Made by a program: the position numbers and the translations under genes | Notes under the pieces: model-generated | Told to the model about the DNA's origin: nothing | What the model saw: the letters and a program-made list of their open reading frames with translations, nothing else | Databases searched by the model: none | Shown here: positions 20,040 through 29,726 of the stretch, in pieces | Layout: every line of letters starts with the position of its first letter | How positions within the stretch are numbered: position 1 is the stretch's first letter | DNA from: Roseobacter sp. | Lineage (GTDB): Bacteria > Pseudomonadota > Alphaproteobacteria > Rhodobacterales > Rhodobacteraceae | DNA length: 64,000 nucleotides | NCBI GenBank assembly: GCA_024636495.1 | Contig: JAGXGZ010000082.1 | Coordinates: 1-64,000, forward strand | Direction: 5' to 3'

Positions 20040-20628
20040 CGTTTCTTTCCAATACATCTGGGCGCGTAAGAAGTGTCTCGATCACCCGATTGGCCATTTT
20101 ATCAATAGACAAGGACGGCATGCAAGTCACTGAAAGATTTGCAAGTTTATAGATCGGCACCCGTGCTTTGAACAAGGTTTCAAGGGTCGCGCGGGGATTG
20201 TTCGTGCGCAACAGGGGGCGCGTGTTCTTGTACCGGATGCGGTTCCAGACCAGATCAATATCCGCATCCAGCCACAGCGAAACGCCCCTGTCCGAGATTC
20301 TGGTGCGGTTGATCTCTGCCAAAAACGCCCCGCCGCCGGTAGAAAGAATGCCCGGCTGGGCGTCCAGCAGTCGCGAGATGACCTCGGTTTCGCGCTTGCG
20401 GAAAAACGGCTCTCCGTCCCGTTCAAAAATTTCGGGAACGGTGAGATTGGCGGCCGTTTCGATCTCTTGATCGCTGTCCCGGAACGGCACCCCCAACTTT
20501 GCGGCCAAAGCGCGCCCGACAGCGGTTTTTCCAGCCCCCATCATGCCTACCATTACCACCGTCTTTTTGAGGTGGTAGCGTGGTAGGTTTTTGGCCGTAT
20601 CGGCTGGGGATTGCTCAAAATCGCTCAT
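20032..20628 (-). CDS. aroK: Shikimate kinase
   Basis: Phosphorylates shikimate. The 198-residue P-loop kinase has GMMGAGKTAVGRALA, the DSDQEIE shikimate/Mg site, the FRKRE helix and STGGGAFL, then RPLL near the lid. An N-terminal tail of about 22 residues precedes the core. It overlaps aroB by 8 bp and transcribes away from the divergent gene at 20708, with an 80-bp gap. Confidence 0.95.
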   Translation of the reverse strand: MSDFEQSPADTAKNLPRYHLKKTVVMVGMMGAGKTAVGRALAAKLGVPFRDSDQEIETAANLTVPEIFERDGEPFFRKRETEVISRLLDAQPGILSTGGGAFLAEINRTRISDRGVSLWLDADIDLVWNRIRYKNTRPLLRTNNPRATLETLFKARVPIYKLANLSVTCMPSLSIDKMANRVIETLLTRPDVLERNDA

Positions 20629-20707
20629 TTGTCTTTGAATGACGTGATCTTACCGAAAAGGCCATATATAGAAGACCAAAATGTTCGAAAGAAAGCAGGC
20701 AGTATCT

Positions 20708-20857
20708 ATGGGCAAGCTTATCAAGTTGTTGATTTTCCTTTTGGTCTTTGGATTCATCGGTCTTGCTGCCTATGCCTATCTTGGTCCTTTTTTTGGCGCT
20801 GATTTTGCACCCGATCAGGTTGAAGTCCGCGAACCTGTGCAGCTTCCCGCGCAGTGA
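20708..20857 (+). CDS. Small membrane protein (49 aa)
   Basis: An ATG at 20708 opens a 49-residue protein: basic N-terminus MGKLIK, one hydrophobic helix (about 7-28), then a short acidic tail ending in Pro and Gln. GCAGG precedes the start. Its stop touches the next start (TGATG), so translation is probably coupled. A short membrane protein at this point of the aroK-xerD region fits a conserved spot in related bacteria as I recall it, but that is unverified. Confidence 0.65.
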   Translation: MGKLIKLLIFLLVFGFIGLAAYAYLGPFFGADFAPDQVEVREPVQLPAQ

Positions 20858-22434
20858 TGGGTGTGTTCAGGCAAATTTCCGCGCTTTGCCTGTTAGGTTG
20901 GCCCGCGCTGGTACACACTCAGACCGCCGCTCAAACCGGCGCGCAAGCCCAAAACGCGGCCCCGTTGTCGGTCATCGACTGGCTGGGCCAACAACCTAAG
21001 ATCGAGATGCCAAAACCCAGGCAGCCCGTCAAACCAGCCGAGGCGCCAGTGGCCAAAACTGCGCTTGCCCCGGCCGTGACGGTGACCACCCTGGGCGAAG
21101 GCAGTCCGCGCGCGATCGGTTTGGTACCTGCCAACGTCACAGGGCTGCCGCTGGATCTTTGGTCGGGCAGTTCCGTGGCCCAAATCACCACCTTGTTTGA
21201 CCGCCTGCCCGAGCTGCATTTACCCGCCGCACGCGCGCTTTTCTACACATTGCTTCTTGCCGAAGCGACAGCACCCGAAGGGCGTGCCGCCGAAGGGGAC
21301 GCACTTGCATTGGCGCGGGTCTCGGCCTTGATTGATGCAGGGGCGCTGGATCCGGCTTTGTCCTTGATCGAACAGGCCGGTGTGACCACGTCACCGGATC
21401 ATTTTGCACTGTGGATGCAGGTCAGCCTGTTGCTGGGCACCGAAGACAGGGCCTGCACATTGTTGGAACAAAAACCATTTTTAACAATTGATTACAGCGT
21501 TCGCATCCTGTGTGCTGCACGGGCGGGGAATTGGGATACAGCGTCACTGACGTTTGGATCTGCTCAGGCTTTGCAGCTTTTGCCGGCCGAACGGTTGGCG
21601 CTGCTTGACCGTTTCCTGAACCCCGATCTGTTCGAGGGCGAGCCCCTTTTGCCGACGCCGCGGGTCATGGATGCCATCGGGTTTCGCATGTTCGAGGCTA
21701 TCGGAGAAAGACCGCAAACCCGGATGCTGCCTCCCGCATTTGCCGTCGCCGATCTGCGCGATATCGCCGGATGGAAAGCGCAGCTTGAGGCCGCAGAACG
21801 GCTGACGCGCATCGGGGCACTGCCCGACAACCGGTTTCTGGGAATTTACACCTACCGCGAACCAGCCGCGTCAGGCGGCATTTGGGACCGCGTCGAAGCG
21901 CTTCAGCGCTTTGATACGGCACTGCGCACCAATAGCGTCGATGCTGTGGCCAAGACACTGCGCCCGGCGTGGCAGGCCATGCAAGAAGCAGAACTCGAAG
22001 TCAGCTTTGCAACGCTTTATGCGGACGCCCTCAAACCCCTAAGCCTTGAGGGCACCCCGGCCGGGCTGCGCGACCGGATTATGCTGCTGTCACCAATCTA
22101 CGAGAGCGTAGGCGCTGGCACCTCCCCTACCCCAGAGACCGCGTTTCTGGCCGCCATCGCCGCTGGTGAAGCGCCAAGTACCCGCCCCGACATCCGTCAA
22201 GCGGATGCCATCGCAAGCGCGTTTTCAACGCCGTCGCCCCGTCAGGCCCTGATTGATCAGGCCCAGAACGGCAACCTTGGAGTGGCGATCTTGCAAGCGA
22301 TTGCCTTGCTGGAAGAAGGTGCCAATGGCGACACCGCCGCCCTGCGCGATGCCCTGTCCACCTTGCGGGCCTTGGGATTGGAAGACATTGCCCGTCGGGC
22401 AGCGCTGCAAGTGTCGCTGTTGGAGCGGAACTGA
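20857..22434 (+). CDS. Exported hypothetical protein (525 aa) upstream of xerD
   Basis: Residues 1-22 form a signal peptide ending near VHTQT. The mature protein is Ala/Leu-rich and helical, with a Pro-rich segment about 40-70 and repeated helical pairs, suggesting a solenoid-type protein, possibly a tetratricopeptide-like fold. No enzymatic motif is seen. It starts at the ATG that overlaps the small upstream gene by 1 bp and ends overlapping the xerD ATG by 1 bp, giving a coupled operon. Confidence 0.68.
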   Translation: MGVFRQISALCLLGWPALVHTQTAAQTGAQAQNAAPLSVIDWLGQQPKIEMPKPRQPVKPAEAPVAKTALAPAVTVTTLGEGSPRAIGLVPANVTGLPLDLWSGSSVAQITTLFDRLPELHLPAARALFYTLLLAEATAPEGRAAEGDALALARVSALIDAGALDPALSLIEQAGVTTSPDHFALWMQVSLLLGTEDRACTLLEQKPFLTIDYSVRILCAARAGNWDTASLTFGSAQALQLLPAERLALLDRFLNPDLFEGEPLLPTPRVMDAIGFRMFEAIGERPQTRMLPPAFAVADLRDIAGWKAQLEAAERLTRIGALPDNRFLGIYTYREPAASGGIWDRVEALQRFDTALRTNSVDAVAKTLRPAWQAMQEAELEVSFATLYADALKPLSLEGTPAGLRDRIMLLSPIYESVGAGTSPTPETAFLAAIAAGEAPSTRPDIRQADAIASAFSTPSPRQALIDQAQNGNLGVAILQAIALLEEGANGDTAALRDALSTLRALGLEDIARRAALQVSLLERN

Positions 22435-23408
22435 TGCAGACGGACACCTTTCACTGGATTTCAACATTTCTTGAGGCCCAAGCCGCCGAGCTGGGCGCAG
22501 CCACCAACACTTTGCTGGCCTATGGGCGCGACCTGAAGGACTTTGACAGCTATCTGGCGCACAAGAGCCGTGATTTCACCACTGCCACGCGCAATGACGT
22601 GGAAAGCTATATGGTCTGGTGCGATGCGCAGGGTCTTGCCAAATCAACCCGCGCACGCAGGCTTTCCGCGATCAAGCAGCTGTACCGTTTCTCATTCGAG
22701 GAAGGGCTGCGCAGTGATAACCCCGCCATCCAGATTTCGGGCCCGGGCCAAGACAAGCGTCTGCCAAAAATACTGTCGCCCGAAGAGGTCGACCGATTGC
22801 TGGACGCGGCGCGCAGTTCAGGCCGCAACCTGCAAGACCGGTTGCGCAACACTTGCCTGATGGAGCTTTTGTACGCCACCGGCATGCGGGTAAGCGAGTT
22901 GGTCAGCCTGCCGGTCAGCGCCACACGTGGCGACCCGCGTTTGCTGTTGATCATGGGCAAAGGCAACAAGGAAAGACTTGTCCCGCTATCGCCACCTGCC
23001 CGTGTGGCACTGACTGAATGGCTGGCGATGCGCGACAAGATCGACGCGGAAGCGCAGCTAAAAAAACAACCTGCGTCGCGGTACCTGTTCCCTTCACGCG
23101 GGGCGTCAGGCTATCTGACCCGGCACCGTTTTTATCTGATGATCAAGGAATTTTCAGTTACCGCAGGCGTAGATCCGACCAAGGTCACACCACACACTTT
23201 GCGCCACGCCTTTGCCACGCATCTGCTGGCCAATGGTGCCGATCTACGCTCGATCCAGACGATGCTGGGCCACGCGGATGTCGCCACGACAGAAATCTAT
23301 ACCCATGTACTCGAGGCGCGCCTTTCAGAACTGGTGTTGGAAAATCATCCGCTGGCCAAGGCGGGCCGCCGCAAACCCGGTGGCAGCACATCCTCGGATG
23401 GCCAATAA
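22434..23408 (+). CDS. xerD: Tyrosine recombinase XerD
   Basis: Resolves chromosome dimers at dif with XerC. The 324-residue protein has the core-binding domain (1-105, with LLAYGRDLKDF) and catalytic domain: Arg in LYATGMRVSELVSL, HTLRHAFATHLL (HxxR), GHADVATTEIYTHV with the nucleophile Tyr. The C-terminal 20 residues are a basic tail. It is the last gene of a coupled operon and converges with the metallophosphoesterase, overlapping it by 64 bp. Confidence 0.94.
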   Translation: MQTDTFHWISTFLEAQAAELGAATNTLLAYGRDLKDFDSYLAHKSRDFTTATRNDVESYMVWCDAQGLAKSTRARRLSAIKQLYRFSFEEGLRSDNPAIQISGPGQDKRLPKILSPEEVDRLLDAARSSGRNLQDRLRNTCLMELLYATGMRVSELVSLPVSATRGDPRLLLIMGKGNKERLVPLSPPARVALTEWLAMRDKIDAEAQLKKQPASRYLFPSRGASGYLTRHRFYLMIKEFSVTAGVDPTKVTPHTLRHAFATHLLANGADLRSIQTMLGHADVATTEIYTHVLEARLSELVLENHPLAKAGRRKPGGSTSSDGQ

Positions 23409-24166
23409 CCACTTTGCAGGGCACGGTGATACCCTTGGGTCAGGCCCGCACGCTCCATTGAAGCCACGGCAGCTTTGACGTCATAGGCCAGCGCGTGAAA
23501 GGTCACTGCACCGTGGTCAAGCGTTGCAAACCGTGTTTGGGGTGCGCCGTCATGCGGTGGCATCCCGATAACACCTGCATTGACCCAGACACCTTGCGGT
23601 GTTTGTTTGACAAATGGCAGCCCGCTATGCCCCGCGATAATCCCGTCAACCGGCCCGATTGCAGCCTCGACCGCCTCCCATTCCTGGGTGAACACATCAT
23701 CGCCAGACGTCTGCCAAATGAAGCGCGCAATGTCATGCACCCCGCCATGGATCACACCGTAGCGCAAACCGGCTTGCGTAAAGGTCACGATATCAGGCGC
23801 GCTTGCCATCCACGCGCGCTGCGGGATCGATACCTGGCTGTTGGCAAATGCAAACCAACCCGCCGACAGCAGATCACAAACGGTGCCCGCCTCGAACCCG
23901 CAACCACAGTCCTGCGCACCTGCGGCCAATTGTTTTTCACAATTACCTGCCACCAGCGAAATGCTCTGATCTCGCATGGCGTCCAGAGTGGCAGATGGAT
24001 CCCCGCAATAGGCGACCACATCACCGGTACAAATCATCCGTTCGCAGGCTATTCCAAGGGCTTTGGCCTGCGCCATCAGCGCCTCGAACGCCTGTAGGTT
24101 GGCATAAGGCCCCCCAAACAACAGCACAGGCCCCTCAAGGTTACCCAAATCTTGGATCTTCATCAT
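23345..24166 (-). CDS. Degenerate calcineurin-like metallophosphoesterase
   Basis: Fold of the metallophosphoesterase superfamily, but key metal ligands look changed. The first motif, normally D-x-H-G-N, is GGPYANL; the GD motif is kept (CTGDVVAYCGD); GNHD is GNCEKQL; and GHTH is AGHSGLPF. A Cys-rich spot (QDCGCGF) follows. It may bind no or different metal, or be a non-catalytic relative. The ATG at 24166 has AAGGG 6 bp upstream. The last 21 codons overlap xerD on the other strand. Confidence 0.75.
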   Translation of the reverse strand: MMKIQDLGNLEGPVLLFGGPYANLQAFEALMAQAKALGIACERMICTGDVVAYCGDPSATLDAMRDQSISLVAGNCEKQLAAGAQDCGCGFEAGTVCDLLSAGWFAFANSQVSIPQRAWMASAPDIVTFTQAGLRYGVIHGGVHDIARFIWQTSGDDVFTQEWEAVEAAIGPVDGIIAGHSGLPFVKQTPQGVWVNAGVIGMPPHDGAPQTRFATLDHGAVTFHALAYDVKAAVASMERAGLTQGYHRALQSGYWPSEDVLPPGLRRPALASG

Positions 24167-24236
24167 CCTCATCCCTTGAATGAAACCGCCCACACGCCCA
24201 TAACCATACCAGCACTCTAAAAAGGTATATTCTCAA

Positions 24237-25544
24237 ATGGACACGGCCCCCGCAATGCTTGACGGCGCATTCTGGATCAGCATCGGCATCATTCTGTTTC
24301 TTCTGGTGCTCTCGGGCTTCTTTTCTGGCTCTGAAACGGCATTGACGGCTGCATCGCGCGGCAAGCTGCGCGCCCAGGCAGACAAGGGGTCAAAGGGCGC
24401 GCAACGTGCGCTGGCGATCACCGAAGACAACGAACGTCTGATCGGGTCGGTTTTGCTGGGCAACAACCTTGTGAACATTCTTGCAGCCTCGCTGGCCACG
24501 GCCCTTTTCACGCGCCTGTTTGGCGAATCCGGTGTGGCGCTGGCGACCTTGGTGATGACCTTTCTGGTGCTGATCTTTGCCGAAGTGCTGCCCAAGACCT
24601 ATGCAATCACCAACGCCGAAACCGCCGCTGGCCTGGTCTCCCGTCCGATCTCGGTTGTGGTATTGCTGTTCAGCCCCATCGTCAGCGCCGTGCGCTTTCT
24701 GGTGCGTGGCATGTTGCGCTTGTTCGGCGTCACAATTGACCCTGACAGCAATATTCTTGCGGTCCGCGAGGAAATCGCAGGCGCGCTGCAACTGGGTCAT
24801 TCCGAAGGTGTTGTCGAAAAAGAAGACCGCGACCGCATTCTTGGCGCGCTCGACCTGCGCGAACGCGTGGTAGAAGAGGTGATGTTGCACCGCTCGGGCA
24901 TCGAAATGATCGACGCAGGGCTTGAGCCGACCAAGATATTGGAACAATGCCTCGAATCCAATCACACCCGCCTGCCCGTCTACCGCGATGATCCCGAAAA
25001 CATCATCGGTGTGATCCACGCCAAAGACCTGCTGCGCGCCATGTACAAGCGTATTGTGACGGCCCAGGGTGATGCGGAACCTTTCAAAGATTTCAACATC
25101 GCCGATGTTGCGATGAAACCCTATTTCGTGCCCGAAACGTCGACCCTGGATGAACAGATGCGCCAGTTTTTGCGCCGGCGCACCCATTTTGCGCTTGTGG
25201 TAGATGAGTATGGCTCGTTGCAAGGCCTGATCACCCTCGAAGACATCCTCGAAGAAATCGTGGGCGAGATCACGGATGAATTCGATGCAGAGGCCGACAC
25301 CGGCGTGACCAAGGCCGAAGACGGTCAGTATTTCGTCGATGGTGCCATGACCATCCGCGACATCAACCGCGCCACCGATTGGAACCTGCCCGACGACGAA
25401 GCGAACACGGTTGCGGGTCTTGTGATCCACGAAGCCCAGATGATCCCGACCCCCGGTCAGGTTTTCCTGTTTCACGGCTTCCGCTTCGAAGTCACGGCGC
25501 GCGATGGAAACCGCATCACCCAATTCAAAATCCGCCCTCTGTAA
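24237..25544 (+). CDS. Hemolysin-family (CNNM/CorC) transmembrane protein with CBS domains
   Basis: A 435-residue membrane protein. An N-terminal DUF21 (CNNM) domain with about three to four membrane helices has SGFFSGSETALTAAS and AEVLPKTYAI. A CBS-pair (about 205-325) contains VMLHRSGIEMIDA, FALVVDEYGSLQGLITLEDILEEIVGEI, and a C-terminal CorC_HlyC domain follows (about 345-430). The family acts in Mg/Co transport or homeostasis; older name 'hemolysin'. It lies divergent from the phosphoesterase. Confidence 0.88.
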   Translation: MDTAPAMLDGAFWISIGIILFLLVLSGFFSGSETALTAASRGKLRAQADKGSKGAQRALAITEDNERLIGSVLLGNNLVNILAASLATALFTRLFGESGVALATLVMTFLVLIFAEVLPKTYAITNAETAAGLVSRPISVVVLLFSPIVSAVRFLVRGMLRLFGVTIDPDSNILAVREEIAGALQLGHSEGVVEKEDRDRILGALDLRERVVEEVMLHRSGIEMIDAGLEPTKILEQCLESNHTRLPVYRDDPENIIGVIHAKDLLRAMYKRIVTAQGDAEPFKDFNIADVAMKPYFVPETSTLDEQMRQFLRRRTHFALVVDEYGSLQGLITLEDILEEIVGEITDEFDAEADTGVTKAEDGQYFVDGAMTIRDINRATDWNLPDDEANTVAGLVIHEAQMIPTPGQVFLFHGFRFEVTARDGNRITQFKIRPL

Positions 25545-25577
25545 CCCCTTTCTCTGGCTTTAAAATATCCCGGGGGT

Positions 25578-25595
25578 TTGGGGGCTGGCCCCCAA
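25578..25595. terminator. GC-rich hairpin between convergent genes
   Basis: TTGGGGG (25578-25584) pairs with CCCCCAA (25589-25595) around a CTGG loop. It sits between the CNNM gene and the convergent oxidoreductase. A strong T-run is lacking, so it may rely on Rho or just stabilise 3' ends. Confidence 0.5.
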
Positions 25596-25624
25596 TCGGG
25601 CGATCGGGTCACCCGGTGCAAAGC

Positions 25625-28048
25625 TTAGGCGCGCAGCCGCGCTCCTTGCGGATCAAACGGTGGCTGATCCAGAACCACCGCACGGTGCGGCCGCCCCAAG
25701 ACCATCACTTCCACATGCTCTCCCGCCGCGATTCCTTTGACAAACCCCAGTGCCAACGATTTGCCAACGCAGTAGCCGTAAGCCCCCGAAGTCACCCTGC
25801 CCACGCCCACGCCGTTTTTGAAAATCGGCTCTCCGCCCGTGGCATCTGCATTTGATGCAGCCGTCGCATCAGCATCCAAAGCCAATACAACCAACTGCTC
25901 GCGCGCAGGTTTGGCCAGCACCTCAACCAACGCAGCTTTGTTCAAAAACTGTTTATCCAGCTTGCACAACCGCTCTAGCCCGACCTCTTGCGGCCTATAT
26001 TCAGGACTGTATTCGCGCCCCCATGATCCATAGCCTTTCTCGATCCGCAGCGACATCAGCGCGCGACTGCCCACAGGCCCTGCTCCCAGATCACGGCCCG
26101 CGTCCAGCAATGCCTTATAAAGCGCCGCCTGATCTTCAACCGCGCAGTGCAACTCCCACCCCAGATCACCCGTAAAGGACACCCGCAATGCCAACACGCG
26201 CACGCTCGCAATCTCGATCCATTTTGACCGCATGAAGGGGAAATCCAACGTCTCAAACGAAGTATTGCTCAACCTCTGCAACAATTCCCGCGACTTTGGC
26301 CCCGCCACGTTGAAGCCACACATGGCAACCGTCTGGCTTTCGAACACCGTCCCTTCCGGTAAAGGCAGCGCTTTGAAAAACCGCTGATGATAGCGTTCTG
26401 CCATCCCCGAGCCGATGATCCAGAACTCATCCTCTGCCAATCGTGTCACGGTGAAATCCCCCGCGATGCCGCCCCGCACCCCGATCAAGGGGGTAAGGCA
26501 AGACCGCCCGACCGTCTTGGGCATGGTATTGGCGAACAGACTGTTCAGCCAGCCTTCGGCCCCCGGCCCGGCGCAGCGGTATTTCGCGAAATTCGAGATG
26601 TCGATGATGCCCGCGCTCTCGCGCAGCATCCGGCATTCGGCACCAACCACATCCCACCACGGCTGACGGGTAAAGCCTTCGGTCACGTCCTGCGCACCGA
26701 CATCCTTACCGAAATACAAAGGATGCTCCCACCCGTAATTCAGCCCGAACACGGCACCCATCTGTTTCTGAGTCTCATAGACGGGCCGCGTGCGCACCGG
26801 GCGACCAGCGCTGCGTTCCTCGTTGGGGAAGTGGATCTTGAAGCGGTTGGCATATTGGTCCCCCACCCGCGCCTTGGTGAAGGCCGCATCGGCCCAATCC
26901 CCAAACCGCGCCATGTCCCAGGCGAACATGTCATAGCGCGACTCTCCGGTGACGATCCAATCGGCGGCAAGCAACCCCATACCGCCCGATTGTGAAAACC
27001 CCGGAATGATCCCGTTGCAGCAAAAGTAATTGCGCAGTTCAGGCACCGGACCAAACAGCACATTGGCATCCGGCGACCAGATCATCGGGCCGTTGATCAC
27101 CCGCTTGATCCCAGCCGTGCCGACGGCAGGCACGCGGTCGATGGCGCGCATCATGTTGGGTTCGATGCGTTCCAGATCATCGGCAAAAAGTTCATGCCCA
27201 AAGCCAAGTGGCGTGCCTTCTTCGGCCCAGAAGCGCAGGTCTTTCTCATAGGCACCGACCAGCAGGCCCTTGCCCTCTTGGCGCAGGTAATATTCGCCGT
27301 CCCGGTCCGCAACAGACGGCAGTCGCCGATCCAAAGCCGCGATTTCCGCAATGGTTTCGGTCACGAAATACTGGTGTTCGGTCGGTTGCAACGGCAAGCT
27401 GATCCCCGCCATCGCAGCCACCTCGCGGCCCCACAAACCAGCGGCATTCACGATCCATTGCGCCCGGATATCGCCCTTCCCGGTGCGCACAATCCACGAC
27501 CCGTCAGGTTGCTGTTCGGTCCCGGTGACGGGACAAAAGCGAATGATCTCGGCCCCGTTTTGCCGCGCACCTGCGGCATAGGCGTTGGTGACACCTGACG
27601 GGTCCACATTGCCGCCGTTTTCCTCGAACATGATGCACCGGATGCCGTCGTAGTCGACCAACGGATGCAGCGCCTCGGCCTCGGCGCGGTCGACCTCGCG
27701 GAAGGGAAGACCGTAGTATTTCGCCTTGGCCGCTTGCAGGCGCAGCTGATGTTCGCGCGCCTCGGTCTGCGCCAGATACAGGCTGCCGGGCTGGAACACA
27801 CCGCAGGATTGCCCCGTCTCGGCCTCGAGCGCGTTGTACAAATCCATCGTATAGTTCTGAATTCGCGTGATATTATTGTTGTCATGCAGGCCGTGGATAT
27901 TCGCCGCCGCGTGCCATGTGCTGCCCGACGTCAGCTCGGACCGTTCGAGTAGAACAACGTCCGTCCATCCCAGTTTGGTCAGATGATACAGGATCGAGCA
28001 GCCGATAACGCCGCCCCCGATAACGACGGCTTGGGCATGGGTGCGCAT
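25625..28048 (-). CDS. FAD-dependent oxidoreductase with GcvT domains (dimethylglycine dehydrogenase-like), paralogue 1
   Basis: 807 residues. A D-amino-acid-oxidase-type FAD domain comes first (VVIGGGVIGCSI near residue 8; TSGSTWHAAANIHG near 40, where the His of WHAA is the FAD-linked His in mammalian dimethylglycine dehydrogenase), then FAO_M-like and GcvT folate-binding domains from about 430 to the end (GAGPVGSRALMSLRIEKGYG). Family members demethylate dimethylglycine, sarcosine or related N-methyl compounds and pass the methyl to tetrahydrofolate; substrate here unknown. A paralogue is encoded at 29727-32135. Confidence 0.85.
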   Translation of the reverse strand: MRTHAQAVVIGGGVIGCSILYHLTKLGWTDVVLLERSELTSGSTWHAAANIHGLHDNNNITRIQNYTMDLYNALEAETGQSCGVFQPGSLYLAQTEAREHQLRLQAAKAKYYGLPFREVDRAEAEALHPLVDYDGIRCIMFEENGGNVDPSGVTNAYAAGARQNGAEIIRFCPVTGTEQQPDGSWIVRTGKGDIRAQWIVNAAGLWGREVAAMAGISLPLQPTEHQYFVTETIAEIAALDRRLPSVADRDGEYYLRQEGKGLLVGAYEKDLRFWAEEGTPLGFGHELFADDLERIEPNMMRAIDRVPAVGTAGIKRVINGPMIWSPDANVLFGPVPELRNYFCCNGIIPGFSQSGGMGLLAADWIVTGESRYDMFAWDMARFGDWADAAFTKARVGDQYANRFKIHFPNEERSAGRPVRTRPVYETQKQMGAVFGLNYGWEHPLYFGKDVGAQDVTEGFTRQPWWDVVGAECRMLRESAGIIDISNFAKYRCAGPGAEGWLNSLFANTMPKTVGRSCLTPLIGVRGGIAGDFTVTRLAEDEFWIIGSGMAERYHQRFFKALPLPEGTVFESQTVAMCGFNVAGPKSRELLQRLSNTSFETLDFPFMRSKWIEIASVRVLALRVSFTGDLGWELHCAVEDQAALYKALLDAGRDLGAGPVGSRALMSLRIEKGYGSWGREYSPEYRPQEVGLERLCKLDKQFLNKAALVEVLAKPAREQLVVLALDADATAASNADATGGEPIFKNGVGVGRVTSGAYGYCVGKSLALGFVKGIAAGEHVEVMVLGRPHRAVVLDQPPFDPQGARLRA

Positions 28049-28156
28049 GTTGGAAGGTCCACCGATCTAATTCACTCGCCCCAGATTGGCGCGTGGGTCA
28101 GCAATGTGATCGTCCAAAACCGACCCAAACTGTCGGCATCGGAACAGCCGCGCGGG

Positions 28157-29530
28157 TTAGCGCCATTCCGGTCCGCCCTCGCGGTCCATCTCGGGGGCGT
28201 CATCTTCGTCTTTCAGTGTCGACAATAACGCCGTTACATTATCCGCCACACTTCGGCTTGCGCTTAGCAAAAGGCGTTTGCGATCGGGCTGGAACTCGAT
28301 CACTGACAGGCCCCTGCGCAAATGCAATTCTGCCGCTTCGCGGGCCGCGCGCGACAGCCCCTCGTCTGGATGCGCCATAAGCGCTTTGAGCGTGGACTGA
28401 AGGGCCATCTGCACCTCGACAACCGACCCGCCGTCCCGCGCGAGCGCGGCAAAGGAATCCTCGATCAGATCATGGGGGTCCAGCGGGCGCACAAAAATAT
28501 GTTCAAGCACCTCATCGCGCGACGTTGAAGTCTCGTCCAGATAATCCGTCAGGATGCGCCCGACGCGGTTGATCACGTCAATTGCTGTGCCGGGATCGTT
28601 TATGCCGGGCGATAGCGCCTTGCACGCCATTTCACCCATCACGATCAGCCCGAAACGGGGGTCTTGGTCGTAGGTTCGCAGATCCCCCAAGATCACGGCA
28701 GCCTTAATCCCGTCCTTGAGCGTATCTTCGGTGTGGGTATCATCAGAAGGCTCTCCGACCGTGCGGATCTTCAAAAGCGGCTCGTTGATATAGACAAAAC
28801 TGCCCACATTCCGCAGCAGATAGATTTCCTTGCCGTGGTTCTTGGCCACTTCGTTCAACGATTCCGGATAGATATGCTCGATGTACCCGGTTTCGGTGGC
28901 GCGGAACGTCTCGGCATCATCAGGGATTTCATCAACCAGCGGATTGGCCCCAAGGCATGGGTTTGAAAGCCGTTCCTGAAAAGAATTGCGCGTCGTTTTC
29001 TCGACCTGTCGGGAGGTGTCAATCAGGCTGCCAAAGCTCTGCAAATGCAGCACCCAGCGGATCAGATAGCCAACAATCGCCGCCAGCACTACGACGGTCA
29101 TGATGAACAGTACAAAAGCGCGCTTGTCGTCGAAAACGCCCAATTCGCGCATGATTATCGAAATTAGCGCATAGACATAGGCACCGATGAAAACCGCCAA
29201 TGTGTTTTGTGTGGTCAGATCCTGAATGATCAGCCGGTGAATGCGCGGCGTCCATTGGCTGGCCGTACTGCGATAGATCGACACCATGACGCTTAGCGAA
29301 AAGGTGGTGACCGCAAGCATGGCGTTGGCGATGATGGACAGCAACCTGTCCGCCGCCTCGCCGGTCAATGCTGTTCCGAATTTCTCGGGGATCCAGCTTT
29401 CTGTCACGGAACTGACGGCCACAGCCACAACCGCCAAAAACCCCATGATCATGACCCGCACCCACAGGCGTTTGCCATATTTGCGCGCCTTGCGGATCAG
29501 CGTCGAGGCAATAAAAAAATCAAATTTCAT
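28157..29530 (-). CDS. DUF2254 membrane protein (457 aa)
   Basis: Four hydrophobic segments (about 27-48, 64-86, 109-130, 140-160) are followed by a soluble C-terminal part. RSTASQWTPRIHRLIIQDLTTQ and the later ALSPGINDPGTAID match DUF2254, an uncharacterised membrane family. It sits between two FAD-GcvT oxidoreductases, on the same strand as one and divergent from the other, with 108 bp to paralogue 1. Function unknown. Confidence 0.8.
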   Translation of the reverse strand: MKFDFFIASTLIRKARKYGKRLWVRVMIMGFLAVVAVAVSSVTESWIPEKFGTALTGEAADRLLSIIANAMLAVTTFSLSVMVSIYRSTASQWTPRIHRLIIQDLTTQNTLAVFIGAYVYALISIIMRELGVFDDKRAFVLFIMTVVVLAAIVGYLIRWVLHLQSFGSLIDTSRQVEKTTRNSFQERLSNPCLGANPLVDEIPDDAETFRATETGYIEHIYPESLNEVAKNHGKEIYLLRNVGSFVYINEPLLKIRTVGEPSDDTHTEDTLKDGIKAAVILGDLRTYDQDPRFGLIVMGEMACKALSPGINDPGTAIDVINRVGRILTDYLDETSTSRDEVLEHIFVRPLDPHDLIEDSFAALARDGGSVVEVQMALQSTLKALMAHPDEGLSRAAREAAELHLRRGLSVIEFQPDRKRLLLSASRSVADNVTALLSTLKDEDDAPEMDREGGPEWR

Positions 29531-29726
29531 GTGGCTTTATCCAACGCATGCACCCTTTAGTCCAGAATTGGTTTGGCCTCCATAAACGAACGCTGCAAGT
29601 CGTTCTTTGGTTCGGATGCGCAAATAAAAAGATGGCCCAAATCCGACAAAACCTGTCGCTATGTCACTTGCCACGACGCTGGCCGCTTGCGACGGTTATG
29701 TGGATTGTATTTGCCGGAGGCGTCCC

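Noticed and set aside
24390-25523. 377-codon minus-strand frame over the CNNM gene
   Set aside because: Shadow of a gene with clear domains; no matching family features.
29531-29726. Possible glycine riboswitch before the FAD-GcvT gene
   Set aside because: The 196-bp gap lacks the conserved tandem aptamer cores that I would expect; only ordinary promoter-like AT stretches are seen.
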